Source: an uncultured Pelagibacteraceae bacterium
Lineage (GTDB): Bacteria > Pseudomonadota > Alphaproteobacteria > Pelagibacterales > Pelagibacteraceae
DNA: 64,000 nt
Assembly: GCA_902524535.1 (NCBI GenBank)
Contig: CABZDR010000001.1
Location: forward strand, 418,501-482,500
Direction: 5' to 3'
Below the pieces are notes generated by a model. That model searched no databases and was not told the DNA's origin. It saw only the letters and a program-made list of their open reading frames with translations. The position numbers were made by a program, and so were the translations under genes. Positions within the stretch are counted from its first letter, which is position 1. Each line of letters starts with the position of its first letter. This document shows, in pieces, positions 18,307 to 28,127 of this stretch.

Positions 18307-19704
18307 ATGAATAAAGAAAATAAATTAATTCCTGGATTACCTTCAGGATTTGAAGATAGATGGAATAGAAAATTAATTCTCAAAAAAAGACTCTTAAAGG
18401 TCATTGAGAAAAATTTTATTAAATATGGGTTTGACCCATTAGAAACTCCATCATTTGAAATAAGTGAAAATATTGGATCCTTTCTTGCAGAGGATGACAC
18501 AAATCCTATGTCTGATGTTTTCTCTTTTAATGATGGGGAAAAGAATATTACTTTAAGGTATGATTTGTCCAGTCCACTCGCCAGATTTGTTGCTCAAAAC
18601 AATCAGAAACTTCCTTCAATTTATAAAAGATATGCAATTCAAAATGTATTCAGAAATGAAAAATCTGGAAATGCCAGGTACAGAGAATTTATTCAAGCAG
18701 ATTGTGATATAGTTGGCAATGTTAATCCAGCACAAGCTAATGCTGAGTTGTGTAATCTAATCTCGAATACTTTGATAGATTGTGGTTTAAAAAAAGATCA
18801 GTTTACCATCAATGTAAGTAACAGAAAAATTGTTCAAGGTTTAATTGAAGATTTGAAAATTGAAAAAGAGAAACAAATAAAAGTAATGAGAGCCATAGAT
18901 AAACTTGATAAACCTGGATTTGGTTTAAAAGGTGTTGAAGAATTATTAAAAAAAGAGAGAAAAGATAAAAGTGGAGCTATAACAAAAGGAGCAAACTTAA
19001 GTGATGAGCAGGCTTCAAAAATCTTGAATTTTTTAAAGATTAAAGATTTAAAGGAACTTAAGGAAAATTTTAAAAATTCAGTTACCCAGGAAGGCATCAG
19101 AGAATTAGAGGAATTATTTGAAGTTTTAAACTTTGGAAATTATTCTGATCAGGTAAAAACCAATCTCACAATTGTTAGAGGTCTAGATTATTATGATGGA
19201 TTTTGTGTTGAGACCAATCTAAATTTTAAAGCAAAAAATATTAAGGGGAAGGAAGTTGATATTGGAAGTATTTGCTCAGGTGGACAGTATGATAAATTAA
19301 TTTCAAGATTTAAGGGAGTAGATATTCCAGGGACAGGAGTAAGTATTGGCGTTGATAGACTGCTATTTGCAATGGTGCAATTGAATCAAGTTAAAATTGA
19401 TTTACAAAATCCAGTAATTGTTTGTGTAATGGATGAAAAATATTTAAAAAATTATTATGAAATTTTAGATGATTTGAGAAAAAATGATATAAGCTCTGAA
19501 ATATTTTTGGATAGTAAAAAAAATCTTGGTAAGCAACTTACTTATGCGAATAAAAGAGAGTGCCCAGTTGCGGTCATCTGTGGCGAGAATGAATTTAAAG
19601 ACAATAAAATAACATTAAAAAATCTACTTGGGGCAAAAGGGGAGAATAACCAAATTACATTTCCAAAAGAAAACTTAATAAATGAAATCAAAAAATTTAT
19701 CTGA
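18307..19704 (+). CDS. hisS: Histidyl-tRNA synthetase (start trimmed to MNKENKLIPGLPSGF)
   Basis: Motif 2 VFRNEKSGNARYREFIQADCDIVG, VRGLDYYDGFCVE, GTGVSIGVDRL. Confidence 0.94.
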   Translation: MNKENKLIPGLPSGFEDRWNRKLILKKRLLKVIEKNFIKYGFDPLETPSFEISENIGSFLAEDDTNPMSDVFSFNDGEKNITLRYDLSSPLARFVAQNNQKLPSIYKRYAIQNVFRNEKSGNARYREFIQADCDIVGNVNPAQANAELCNLISNTLIDCGLKKDQFTINVSNRKIVQGLIEDLKIEKEKQIKVMRAIDKLDKPGFGLKGVEELLKKERKDKSGAITKGANLSDEQASKILNFLKIKDLKELKENFKNSVTQEGIRELEELFEVLNFGNYSDQVKTNLTIVRGLDYYDGFCVETNLNFKAKNIKGKEVDIGSICSGGQYDKLISRFKGVDIPGTGVSIGVDRLLFAMVQLNQVKIDLQNPVIVCVMDEKYLKNYYEILDDLRKNDISSEIFLDSKKNLGKQLTYANKRECPVAVICGENEFKDNKITLKNLLGAKGENNQITFPKENLINEIKKFI

Positions 19705-20740
19705 CAAGATCCTTAGATCAGTTCAGTCTAAAGGATTTAGATATATTGAATTACCATCAGTAATTGAGACTAGTCATATAGTTCAAAGGTCTGGGGAGAG
19801 TTTTAGAAAATTTATTTTCTCATTTACAGATCAGACAGGTAATGAATTATGTTTGAGACCTGACCTTACAATTGCGTCTTGTCTTAGATATTTAGAGAAC
19901 AATTTAAAGGGTAAAGAAAAAATATTTTATAGTGGACAGGCTTATAGAAAATCCCAAAATAAAAAGGACTCAATTATTCGAAATCAAGTTGGTTTCGAGA
20001 TTATAGGATCAAAAGATGAAAAAAATGACGACAAAGAAATAATAAATACATCATTAAAATCACTACAAAATCTAAAATACTCCACAGGCACACTTACTAT
20101 TGGTAATGTAGAAATTTTTAATCTTCTAATAGCTAAATTAGATATACCAAAGAGATGGAAATTAAGGCTTACAAGACATTTTTGGCGCGAGGAATATTTC
20201 AGTGATTTATTAAAAAGATTAGAGACAAATTCAGATGTAGATCCAACTATTGTTGAAGTTGATAAAAGACGATATCTAAAAATGTTAAAGGATGATCAAT
20301 CATCTATTGTTGCAGGAAGAACATTAAAAGAAATTTTAGAAAGGTTCGATAAAAAAATCAAGGATCCAAGAAGAACAAGTAAAGGGAGGAATACATCGAA
20401 AATTATCAAAGAGTTTTTGAAAATTAAATGTCCAATAAATAAAGCTGCAAAGGAGTTAAATAAATTTTTTAAAAAAAATAAAATAAACCTTTTTGTTGAT
20501 CAGAAATATTTTCCTATCTCGAAAAACAAAATATCTAAAATAAATGTGGTTTTCTCAGCCACTTTTGGTAGACAATTAGAGTATTACACTGGCATAGTTT
20601 TTAAAATAGACATCAAATCAAAGTCGAAAATTATAAATTGTTGTAACGGTGGTCGTTATGACAAATTAATTTCTGATCTTGGTTCAAAAAATCAGGTACC
20701 AGCAGTTGGAGCAGCCTTTAACTTAAATTATCAATCATGA
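19682..20740 (+). CDS. hisZ: ATP phosphoribosyltransferase regulatory subunit
   Basis: HisRS-like LCLRPDLTIASCLRYL, GGRYDKLISDLG; between hisS and hisG. Confidence 0.87.
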   Translation: MKSKNLSDKILRSVQSKGFRYIELPSVIETSHIVQRSGESFRKFIFSFTDQTGNELCLRPDLTIASCLRYLENNLKGKEKIFYSGQAYRKSQNKKDSIIRNQVGFEIIGSKDEKNDDKEIINTSLKSLQNLKYSTGTLTIGNVEIFNLLIAKLDIPKRWKLRLTRHFWREEYFSDLLKRLETNSDVDPTIVEVDKRRYLKMLKDDQSSIVAGRTLKEILERFDKKIKDPRRTSKGRNTSKIIKEFLKIKCPINKAAKELNKFFKKNKINLFVDQKYFPISKNKISKINVVFSATFGRQLEYYTGIVFKIDIKSKSKIINCCNGGRYDKLISDLGSKNQVPAVGAAFNLNYQS

Positions 20741-21423
20741 AAAATTTAATAAATATAGGAATACCAAGTAAGGGACGATTAAGAAAAGATGTTTTAAAAA
20801 TTTTTATCAAAAAGAAATTAAAGCTTATTTCTGAGAGGGGGGAAAGAGATCTGATAGGCTCAATAAAAAATAAATCAAATATAAAAATTTTGTATTTACA
20901 TGCTAGAGAAATTATTGAAAGATTAGGAGATGGCTCTTTAGATGTTGGTTTTTCTGGTTTTGATTTGTTTAAAGAAAGTGGGATAAATACTCAAAAGAAA
21001 ATAAATGTTATCAAAAAACTTAATCTTGGAAAAGCTAATTTAGTTGTAGCTATACCAGATCCTTGGATCGATGTTCAAACAATAGCTGACCTAGAAGAAA
21101 TAGCATTTGAATTTAGGGATAAAAAGAAAAAAAGATTAAGAGTTGCAACTAAGTATCCAAATTTAACTAGGGATTTTCTGTTTTCTAAAGGTGTTACTCA
21201 ATTTAAATTGGTTGATAGTTTGGGAGCAACAGAGGCGTACCCTTTTACTGGCTCTGCTGAATTAATTACAGACATAACATCCACAGGTGAAACTCTTAGG
21301 GCAAACAATTTACGTATATTGAAAGATGGAGAAATCTTAAAATCTCAAGCTTGTATTTTTATTTCAAAAAAAAATAGTAAAAAAAAAGGTTTAAAAAACT
21401 TTGTTAAATTACTTTCTAAGTAA
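20737..21423 (+). CDS. hisG: ATP phosphoribosyltransferase catalytic subunit (short form)
   Basis: IGIPSKGRLRKDVL, GDGSLDVGFSGFDLF, ATKYPNLTRDFL. Confidence 0.93.
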   Translation: MKNLINIGIPSKGRLRKDVLKIFIKKKLKLISERGERDLIGSIKNKSNIKILYLHAREIIERLGDGSLDVGFSGFDLFKESGINTQKKINVIKKLNLGKANLVVAIPDPWIDVQTIADLEEIAFEFRDKKKKRLRVATKYPNLTRDFLFSKGVTQFKLVDSLGATEAYPFTGSAELITDITSTGETLRANNLRILKDGEILKSQACIFISKKNSKKKGLKNFVKLLSK

Positions 21424-21540
21424 TTTATCTTTAAAGTATATGAGAATAATTTTGATGATGTCTAAATTTCTTATTATTGCATAAGCAGCTATTAGAACCC
21501 CAATTCCAAAAATAATTTTCAAAATAAGATATAATTCCAT
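21409..21540 (-). CDS. Candidate 43-aa single-TM membrane protein (not in the ORF track)
   Basis: MELYLILKIIFGIGVLIAAYAIIRNLDIIKIILIYFKDKLLRK; preceded by AAGGGATTTTTATG. Confidence 0.45.
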   Translation of the reverse strand: MELYLILKIIFGIGVLIAAYAIIRNLDIIKIILIYFKDKLLRK

Positions 21541-21570
21541 AAAAATCCCTTATAATACAAGTTACGAATC

Positions 21571-22662
21571 ATGGACACAATTTTATTAATAATTTTGATT
21601 TTAATGTTTGGAGCAATCCTGACTATTTTGTATTTAAATATAAAGTCCAAGAAAGAGAACCGAGTTGATGAGACTAATGAAATAGCAAATTTGAATGCGG
21701 AAATTATTAGATTAAAAGATAGCTTAAACTCTACAATCAATACATCTCTAAGTTCGATGTCTACCTCATTTAACTCTTTATCAACCGGTGTTACAAAAGA
21801 TATGACCGAGGCACTTACTAAAGTTGATGAAAAGGTTGGTAACTTTAATCAACAAGTGAAGCTATTAAATCAAAGCCAAGAGGGGATTACTAAAATTTTA
21901 GCGGGGGTTAAAAAGTACGGAACTCTGGCCGAATATTCTTTGGATGCTTTAATCAAGGATTTATTACCAGCGTCTCAGTATATGACCAATGTCAAAATGA
22001 AAGAAGATACCAGTGAAAATGTAGAATTTGCAATCAAGCTTCAAGGAGATGTTTTAGTTCCGGTAGACTCTCATTTTCCAGTAGAAAAATTTAAAGCCAT
22101 TACTGATGCACATGAGGCAGATGATAAAAAAGCAGTTGCTGATGCTAGAACAAAATTAGCAAGTGCATTTAAGGCCAAAGCAAAAAGTGTCATGGAAAAA
22201 TATATTGTTCCGCCTAAAACCTCAAATTTTGCAATAGTTTATGCTCCTACAGAAAGTCTTTATAAAGAATTAACAGAGTATCAAGACCCAAGCACAAAAG
22301 AGCTATTAACTCAAGAATTGATGAAAAAATATAAAATAGTAATTTGTGGCCCAAATACTCTTTCAGCTTATTTACAGTCTTTACACATGGGTTTTCAGTC
22401 TCTTAAAATTTCAAAACATGCAACAGAAATTTATGATCATTTAAAAACTATAAGTACAAGATTTTCTAGTCATTTTGATAATATTTATAAATTAAGAAAA
22501 AAACTTGAAGAGGCCATGACGGTTGTTGATAGTTTTGGAAAAGATGCAAGATCAATTACTAGAACTTTAGAAAATATAAAAGATCCCGAGCAAGTTGAAA
22601 AAGCTGTGTTGACAGAGAACGTTGAGAGTTTTGTTGAAAGAAATAAACAGCTTAAAAAATAA
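21571..22662 (+). CDS. rmuC: DNA recombination protein RmuC
   Basis: N-terminal TM, coiled coil, DVLVPVDSHFPVEKFKAI, FAIVYAPTESLYKEL, QSLHMGFQSLKI. Confidence 0.9.
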   Translation: MDTILLIILILMFGAILTILYLNIKSKKENRVDETNEIANLNAEIIRLKDSLNSTINTSLSSMSTSFNSLSTGVTKDMTEALTKVDEKVGNFNQQVKLLNQSQEGITKILAGVKKYGTLAEYSLDALIKDLLPASQYMTNVKMKEDTSENVEFAIKLQGDVLVPVDSHFPVEKFKAITDAHEADDKKAVADARTKLASAFKAKAKSVMEKYIVPPKTSNFAIVYAPTESLYKELTEYQDPSTKELLTQELMKKYKIVICGPNTLSAYLQSLHMGFQSLKISKHATEIYDHLKTISTRFSSHFDNIYKLRKKLEEAMTVVDSFGKDARSITRTLENIKDPEQVEKAVLTENVESFVERNKQLKK

Positions 22663-22699
22663 TTTCTTTTTTCTGATAATACCGACTATAAGAAATCAC

Positions 22700-23389
22700 A
22701 TGCGTTGGAACAAAAAATACGACTATCCTACAAGTTCAAGAGCGACTGAGGATGGGATAAGAAGATATGTTTTGGGTGAAGCTAAATTACCTAGTGTGAC
22801 ATCAATACTTGATGCAACAAAGTCTGAAGAAGATAAAGCAGCTTTAGCTAACTGGAGAGAGAGAACTGGTCACAAAGAAGCTGAAGCTATTACAAAAGCT
22901 GCAAGTAGCAGAGGCTCCCAGATGCACAGCTATTTAGAGTCTTTTCTTTTGGGAAGAGAAAATTTAAGTTTCTTTGAAGACAATGAGCAATTTAAAAAAA
23001 TGGCAAAAGAAATTATTGATAAAGGTTTAACAAATAGATTAGAGGAAATATATGGTGTGGAGTGCACAATGCATTATCCTGAGAGATATGCAGGTACAGC
23101 AGATTGTGTGGGTCTTTATGAGGGAAAAGAGACAATAATTGATTTTAAGCAGTCTAACAAACCAAAAAAAGCAGAGTACATAGACTCTTGGTTTTTACAA
23201 ACTGCTGCTTACTCTTTAGCACATAATATTGTTTATAATTCAAATATTAATGCGTGTGTTATTCTAGTTTGTACAGTGGACAATTTATTTCAAGAATTCA
23301 AAATTCAAGGACCGGAACTAATAACATATCAAAATTTGTTTTTAGGTAGATTAAAAAAGTTTAACGAAATAAATAATTTGGTTTATTAA
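22700..23389 (+). CDS. PD-(D/E)XK exonuclease resembling MGME1/phage exonucleases
   Basis: LPSVTSILDATKSEEDKAALANWRERTGHKEAEAI, RGSQMHSYLE, GTADCVG...TIIDFKQSNK. Confidence 0.7.
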   Translation: MRWNKKYDYPTSSRATEDGIRRYVLGEAKLPSVTSILDATKSEEDKAALANWRERTGHKEAEAITKAASSRGSQMHSYLESFLLGRENLSFFEDNEQFKKMAKEIIDKGLTNRLEEIYGVECTMHYPERYAGTADCVGLYEGKETIIDFKQSNKPKKAEYIDSWFLQTAAYSLAHNIVYNSNINACVILVCTVDNLFQEFKIQGPELITYQNLFLGRLKKFNEINNLVY

Positions 23390-23393
23390 AAAA

Positions 23394-24830
23394 ATGGATA
23401 AAATTGTAATCTACGATACTGAAACCACAAACTCAACAATATGGGGATCCATTATTGAAGTAGGAGCTGTTGTAGTCGACAAAAATTTAAAAGAAATTGG
23501 AAAACTAAATATTAGAGGTAGAATGCCAGAAGGTGAGGTGCCAAGCGCTAAAGCTTTAATTGTTAATTCAACTAGTATTGATTTATTAACTAAAGGGAAT
23601 TATTCGCATTATGATTTCTTAGGTGCTGTTGAAAATTTTTTCTCAAAATGTGCTCCGGCAATGTTTATGGGATGGTCAAATTTAAATTTTGACCGAAGGA
23701 TGTTTCATTTTAATTTTTTTAAGGGTAATCGGTATCCCTATGCTACACACTCGTCACCCAATAGTGAACACGATGGTTTACATATAGCTAGAGCAGCTCA
23801 AACTTTAAATTCAGAGACTTTAAAAACAGAATTAACAGAGGCAGGAAATCCAAGCCTTGCATTAGAATCTTTATCTAGAATGCAGGGTTTCGACACATCT
23901 GCCAGCCACACAGCTTATGTGGATGCTCAAAATTCCTTAAAAGTTTTAAGAATTATTAAGGAGAAACATAAAGAAAATTGGCAAACATTTTTAAAAACAT
24001 CAACAAAATCAAGTGTTGAGACAATTTTGAAAAGTGATGGGGTGTATTCAATTTTTGAAAGTGTGAAGGGGAGAAATATGATGTATTTAGTAAGCACATT
24101 ACACCCAAGTCATTGCTTTCACCCTTCGTATGCATCCTGGGGATATCTTTGGGATTTAAGAAGAGATCCAGAGCCATTATTAAACTTATCAGTTGATCAG
24201 CTAAGAGATACATTAAAAAAATTTAGTCCAAAAGCTTTGAGAGTTTTAAAGACAAATAAGGCTCCAGTAGTTTTAGATAAAGAATTTGCACTAAAACAAA
24301 AACCATACACAGAGTTAGATTTAGAAACTATAAAAAAGAGGGCACAATTAGTTAGAAATAATGAAAATTTTTGTAAAAATATTCAAATAATAAATAGAGA
24401 AGCTGCGGAAGAAAAAGAACAATTGAAAACTCAAGAGGATTTACTCCCTGAGGAAACTCTTTATGAAAAATTTATACCAAATAAGGATACCGCATTATTC
24501 AAAACTTGGCACAGTTCATCATGGGAAGACAAGTTACGTTTACTTGATAAGTTTCAAGATAAAAGATGTTGCTGGTTTGGTCAAAAAATTATTTATCAAG
24601 AAGCACCACAAATTCTACCGCCAGATCTTTATAAAAATATTAAAAGTGAGATAGCGAGAAGAATTTTAAGTAAAAATAAAGAAAAATGGCAAACTGTAAA
24701 TATGGCATATACTGAAATTGATTATTTAAGAGATCAAGCTTCAAATAGAGATGATGAAAATGAATTAAAAAAATTAGATGAAATTAATACATTTATAATG
24801 TCGATTGAAAAAAAATATGAAATTGCCTAG
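23394..24830 (+). CDS. sbcB: Exodeoxyribonuclease I
   Basis: DEDD exonuclease: IYDTETTNSTIWGSIIEVGAVV, FMGWSNLNFDRRMFHF, HTAYVDAQNSL; long ExoI-type C-terminus. Confidence 0.8.
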   Translation: MDKIVIYDTETTNSTIWGSIIEVGAVVVDKNLKEIGKLNIRGRMPEGEVPSAKALIVNSTSIDLLTKGNYSHYDFLGAVENFFSKCAPAMFMGWSNLNFDRRMFHFNFFKGNRYPYATHSSPNSEHDGLHIARAAQTLNSETLKTELTEAGNPSLALESLSRMQGFDTSASHTAYVDAQNSLKVLRIIKEKHKENWQTFLKTSTKSSVETILKSDGVYSIFESVKGRNMMYLVSTLHPSHCFHPSYASWGYLWDLRRDPEPLLNLSVDQLRDTLKKFSPKALRVLKTNKAPVVLDKEFALKQKPYTELDLETIKKRAQLVRNNENFCKNIQIINREAAEEKEQLKTQEDLLPEETLYEKFIPNKDTALFKTWHSSSWEDKLRLLDKFQDKRCCWFGQKIIYQEAPQILPPDLYKNIKSEIARRILSKNKEKWQTVNMAYTEIDYLRDQASNRDDENELKKLDEINTFIMSIEKKYEIA

Positions 24831-24864
24831 TTGACATATATAAACTTATAACTAGAAAGGTTTT

Positions 24865-25182
24865 ATGCTTATAGATTTTAAAGATGAAGATTTTGATAGT
24901 AAAATCAAAAATGAAGATGTATCCGTAATTCAATTTAGCGCTGCTTGGTGTGGACCTTGTAAAACATTAAAACCTGTGATGGATAAATTAGCTGGAGAAT
25001 ACAAAGGTAAGGCTGGATTTTATTATGCTGATATTGAAGACGGGGGAATTAATACAGGAAGTGCTGCAGGCATCAGAGGGGTTCCCACGGTAATTATTTA
25101 TAAAAAAGGTGTAGAAGTAGACAGAAAAGTAGGTGGCGTCCCAGAAAGTCACATGAAAGAATTTTTAGAAAAAAATATCTAG
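24865..25182 (+). CDS. Thioredoxin family protein
   Basis: FSAAWCGPCKTLKPVMDKLA, RGVPTVIIYKKG. Confidence 0.92.
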   Translation: MLIDFKDEDFDSKIKNEDVSVIQFSAAWCGPCKTLKPVMDKLAGEYKGKAGFYYADIEDGGINTGSAAGIRGVPTVIIYKKGVEVDRKVGGVPESHMKEFLEKNI

Positions 25183-26450
25183 TTTAGATTTAAAACTTCT
25201 CCACACAAATAAAGTGATCCTGTGATAAGCAATAAATCTCCGTGTTTTAGTTTTTTTGACTTTATAGCCCCCTCAATACTTTCTTTATAATTAACATTTG
25301 AAAAATTTTTAAATTTATCTTTTAATTTTTTACCAGAGATCGAATTAGGTTGGTTAGGAATATCAACTGTAGTTATTGAAGAAATATTTTTAAAATAACT
25401 AATATATTTCTCATGATCCTTATTGTTCATCATGCCAATTATGAGGTGTTTGTTACAATTTAAACTACTAAGATACTCATTCAAGACTCTAGCTCCATCT
25501 TCATTATGGTCACCAGATATAATAATTGAATTATCTTTTGCTAAATTTTTTAATTTACCAGACTTAATAAGCTGAAGTCTTCCAAGATTATTTATCTTTT
25601 GAATACCATTTTTAATATGGTTGTCCTTAATATCTAAATTGAGTAATCGCAGAGTTGCTATTGCAGTAGAAATATTTTCTAATTGAAATTGGCCCAAAAC
25701 ATTAGGTTTTGGCAATTCTAAACCGCCTTTTTCATCCTTGAAATAAAACGAATTATCCTCATTTCTTTTGAAGTAATATTCCTCATCATAATAAATTTTA
25801 TTTGATCTATTTTTTTTAATAGTTTTTTTTATTAAATTCATTGTTTGTTCATCATTTTGTTTAGCTACAACAATATTTGATTCTAATAATGAAGAGGTTT
25901 TTTCAAATACAATTTTTTCAATAGTCTGCTTAGAATTTGGAAGCCAATCAAGGTGATCTTTGCTAATTGAAGTTATAATACTCGCTAAGTTTTTTTTTAA
26001 AATGTTTGTTGCATCAAACCTGAAAAAAAGTCCAGACTCAACCAAATTAATATTATCTGGATATTCGGCGGCTTTGTAGAAGAAACATGCCGTGAGCATT
26101 TCAAAAAATGTTATGGGATGGTTTTCATTAATTTTCTCAACTTTCTCGAAAAGAGCGGCTAATTCGTCATCAGATAATTCTTTGTTATTGAAGATAAATC
26201 TCTCATTAATTTTTTGTATATGTGGGCTTGTGTAAACATTGCACTTGATTTGAGCTTCTTTTAAGATTGAATAACAAGCTTGAATAGTAGAATTTTTACC
26301 ATTAGTTCCAATAACAGAGATAGCTTTGATTTTATCTTGAGGATTACCTAATTTTGCACACAAATTTTTAATGCGATCTAAGCTTAGATCAATTTCTTTA
26401 GGATGCAACTTTTGAAAGCGACTGAGTATCTTCTGTAGTTTCATTCTCAT
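25179..26450 (-). CDS. folC: Folylpolyglutamate / dihydrofolate synthase
   Basis: LHPKEIDLSLDRIKNL, VIGTNGKNSTIQAC, DHLDWLPNSKQTI. Confidence 0.92.
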   Translation of the reverse strand: MRMKLQKILSRFQKLHPKEIDLSLDRIKNLCAKLGNPQDKIKAISVIGTNGKNSTIQACYSILKEAQIKCNVYTSPHIQKINERFIFNNKELSDDELAALFEKVEKINENHPITFFEMLTACFFYKAAEYPDNINLVESGLFFRFDATNILKKNLASIITSISKDHLDWLPNSKQTIEKIVFEKTSSLLESNIVVAKQNDEQTMNLIKKTIKKNRSNKIYYDEEYYFKRNEDNSFYFKDEKGGLELPKPNVLGQFQLENISTAIATLRLLNLDIKDNHIKNGIQKINNLGRLQLIKSGKLKNLAKDNSIIISGDHNEDGARVLNEYLSSLNCNKHLIIGMMNNKDHEKYISYFKNISSITTVDIPNQPNSISGKKLKDKFKNFSNVNYKESIEGAIKSKKLKHGDLLLITGSLYLCGEVLNLN

Positions 26451-27327
26451 CAGTGCTTATAACAGAATTTTTCTTCAACAATATTGATAATAAAGTACCT
26501 ATTTTTTCTGAAAGATCCTTTCTGTTCACTATTAAGTCAATAAATCCTGTTTTTTCTAAATACTCACTTTTTTGAAAACCCTCGGGCAATTCTTCTTTAA
26601 CGGTTCCTTGAATTACTCTAGCTCCTGCAAAAGCAATTAATGCTCCAGGCTCTGCTAAATGTATATCTCCTAACATAGCGTATGATGCAGTAATTCCTCC
26701 TGCAGTTGGATCAGTTATGCAAACTAGATAGGGTAGATTATTTTTTTTTAATTCATTAATTGCGATAGTAGTTCTTGTCATTTGAGATAAAGAAATTAGA
26801 CTTTCCATCATTCTCATTCCACCACCAGCACTTATACATAAAAATGGAGTTTTATTTTCAATCGCATATTGCACACCATACAAAAAGGCCTCACCTTCTG
26901 CAGCTGCCATAGAGGCTCCTAAAAAATTGAAATCTGATGCAACTGATGTAATTTTAATGTCATTTATTGTTCCAAATGCAACCATCATCCCACAGTTCAT
27001 ACCAGTTTTTTTTCTCGCAGTTTTTAATCTTTCTTTATAAGATTTAGAGTCTGACCAGTTTAATGGATCATCTTTTGGTATTGGTGTTTTTAATATCTCA
27101 TAATTATTTTCACCAAATAAGATATCAAATCTCTGTTTAGGACTTATTCTATGGTGTTTATTACAATCTGGGCAGACCCACAAATTTTGTTCAAATTCTT
27201 TTTTTAGGATTGGGCCTTTGCAACAAGACGTCCAATCACTATTAGCGACATCATCTTTAGTTGCTCTTTTATGAATAGCGGTCTTTATTTTTTCACCCGC
27301 TTTTATTATTTTTGTAATCCAATTCAT
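26398..27327 (-). CDS. accD: Acetyl-CoA carboxylase carboxyltransferase subunit beta
   Basis: Zn ribbon CCKGPIL...CPDCNKHH, SAGGGMRMMESLISLSQM. Confidence 0.95.
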   Translation of the reverse strand: MNWITKIIKAGEKIKTAIHKRATKDDVANSDWTSCCKGPILKKEFEQNLWVCPDCNKHHRISPKQRFDILFGENNYEILKTPIPKDDPLNWSDSKSYKERLKTARKKTGMNCGMMVAFGTINDIKITSVASDFNFLGASMAAAEGEAFLYGVQYAIENKTPFLCISAGGGMRMMESLISLSQMTRTTIAINELKKNNLPYLVCITDPTAGGITASYAMLGDIHLAEPGALIAFAGARVIQGTVKEELPEGFQKSEYLEKTGFIDLIVNRKDLSEKIGTLLSILLKKNSVISTDENETTEDTQSLSKVAS

Positions 27328-28127
27328 TTAATTTTATTTTTTAATCTTTTTACAAGATTAATAACATTTGTGACAGTATTTTGTCTTTTTTTAATAGACC
27401 TAGTAATTTCTTTACAAATTGCGCTTCCAACAACTAATCCATCAGCTTTTTTTAGTGATTTTATTGTTTTTTCAGTGATTCCAAAACCAATTACAACATT
27501 TTTGGACTTATCGTGATTTTTTATTATTTGATATTGTGTAATTATTTCTTTTGCGGAAACCTTTAGTTTTCCCCCGGTAGTAGATAGCATACTTATATAA
27601 TAGATCATTTCATGAGAGTCATTAATAATCTTTTTCAATCTTAATTTTGAGGTAGTCGGTGAAATTAGTTGAATAAAATTAATATTTTTTTTTTTACATT
27701 TAGCAGCAAAAATTTTATTTTCTGGATAAGGCAAGTCAACAATAATTAAACCATCCACCTTAGCTTTTTTACATTTTGAAATAAATTTGTTTTCATTGTA
27801 CTGATAAACCATATTGTAATAACCCATCAAAATAACCGGTTTATCTTTTTTTGACCTTTTAAAATTTCTAACTATTGAGAATACATCATTTATCTTTATT
27901 CCATTTTTAATTGCTCTATAAGCGCTAGTTTGAATTTGGCCACCATCAGCAATAGGTGTGTTATGAGGAAATCCTACTTCACAAATGTCCGCGTAATCAG
28001 AAATAGATTTTAAAATTTCCAAAGATTTTTTTTTAGTGTTATCACCTGCAACGGTGTAAGTAAGAAGTGCAGGTCTATTCTCTTTTTTCGCATTTTTAAA
28101 AGATTGACTTATTAATGAATTTTTCAT
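27324..28127 (-). CDS. trpA: Tryptophan synthase alpha chain
   Basis: CEVGFPHNTPIADGGQIQ, PVILMGYYN, GFGI motif. Confidence 0.95.
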   Translation of the reverse strand: MKNSLISQSFKNAKKENRPALLTYTVAGDNTKKKSLEILKSISDYADICEVGFPHNTPIADGGQIQTSAYRAIKNGIKINDVFSIVRNFKRSKKDKPVILMGYYNMVYQYNENKFISKCKKAKVDGLIIVDLPYPENKIFAAKCKKKNINFIQLISPTTSKLRLKKIINDSHEMIYYISMLSTTGGKLKVSAKEIITQYQIIKNHDKSKNVVIGFGITEKTIKSLKKADGLVVGSAICKEITRSIKKRQNTVTNVINLVKRLKNKIK

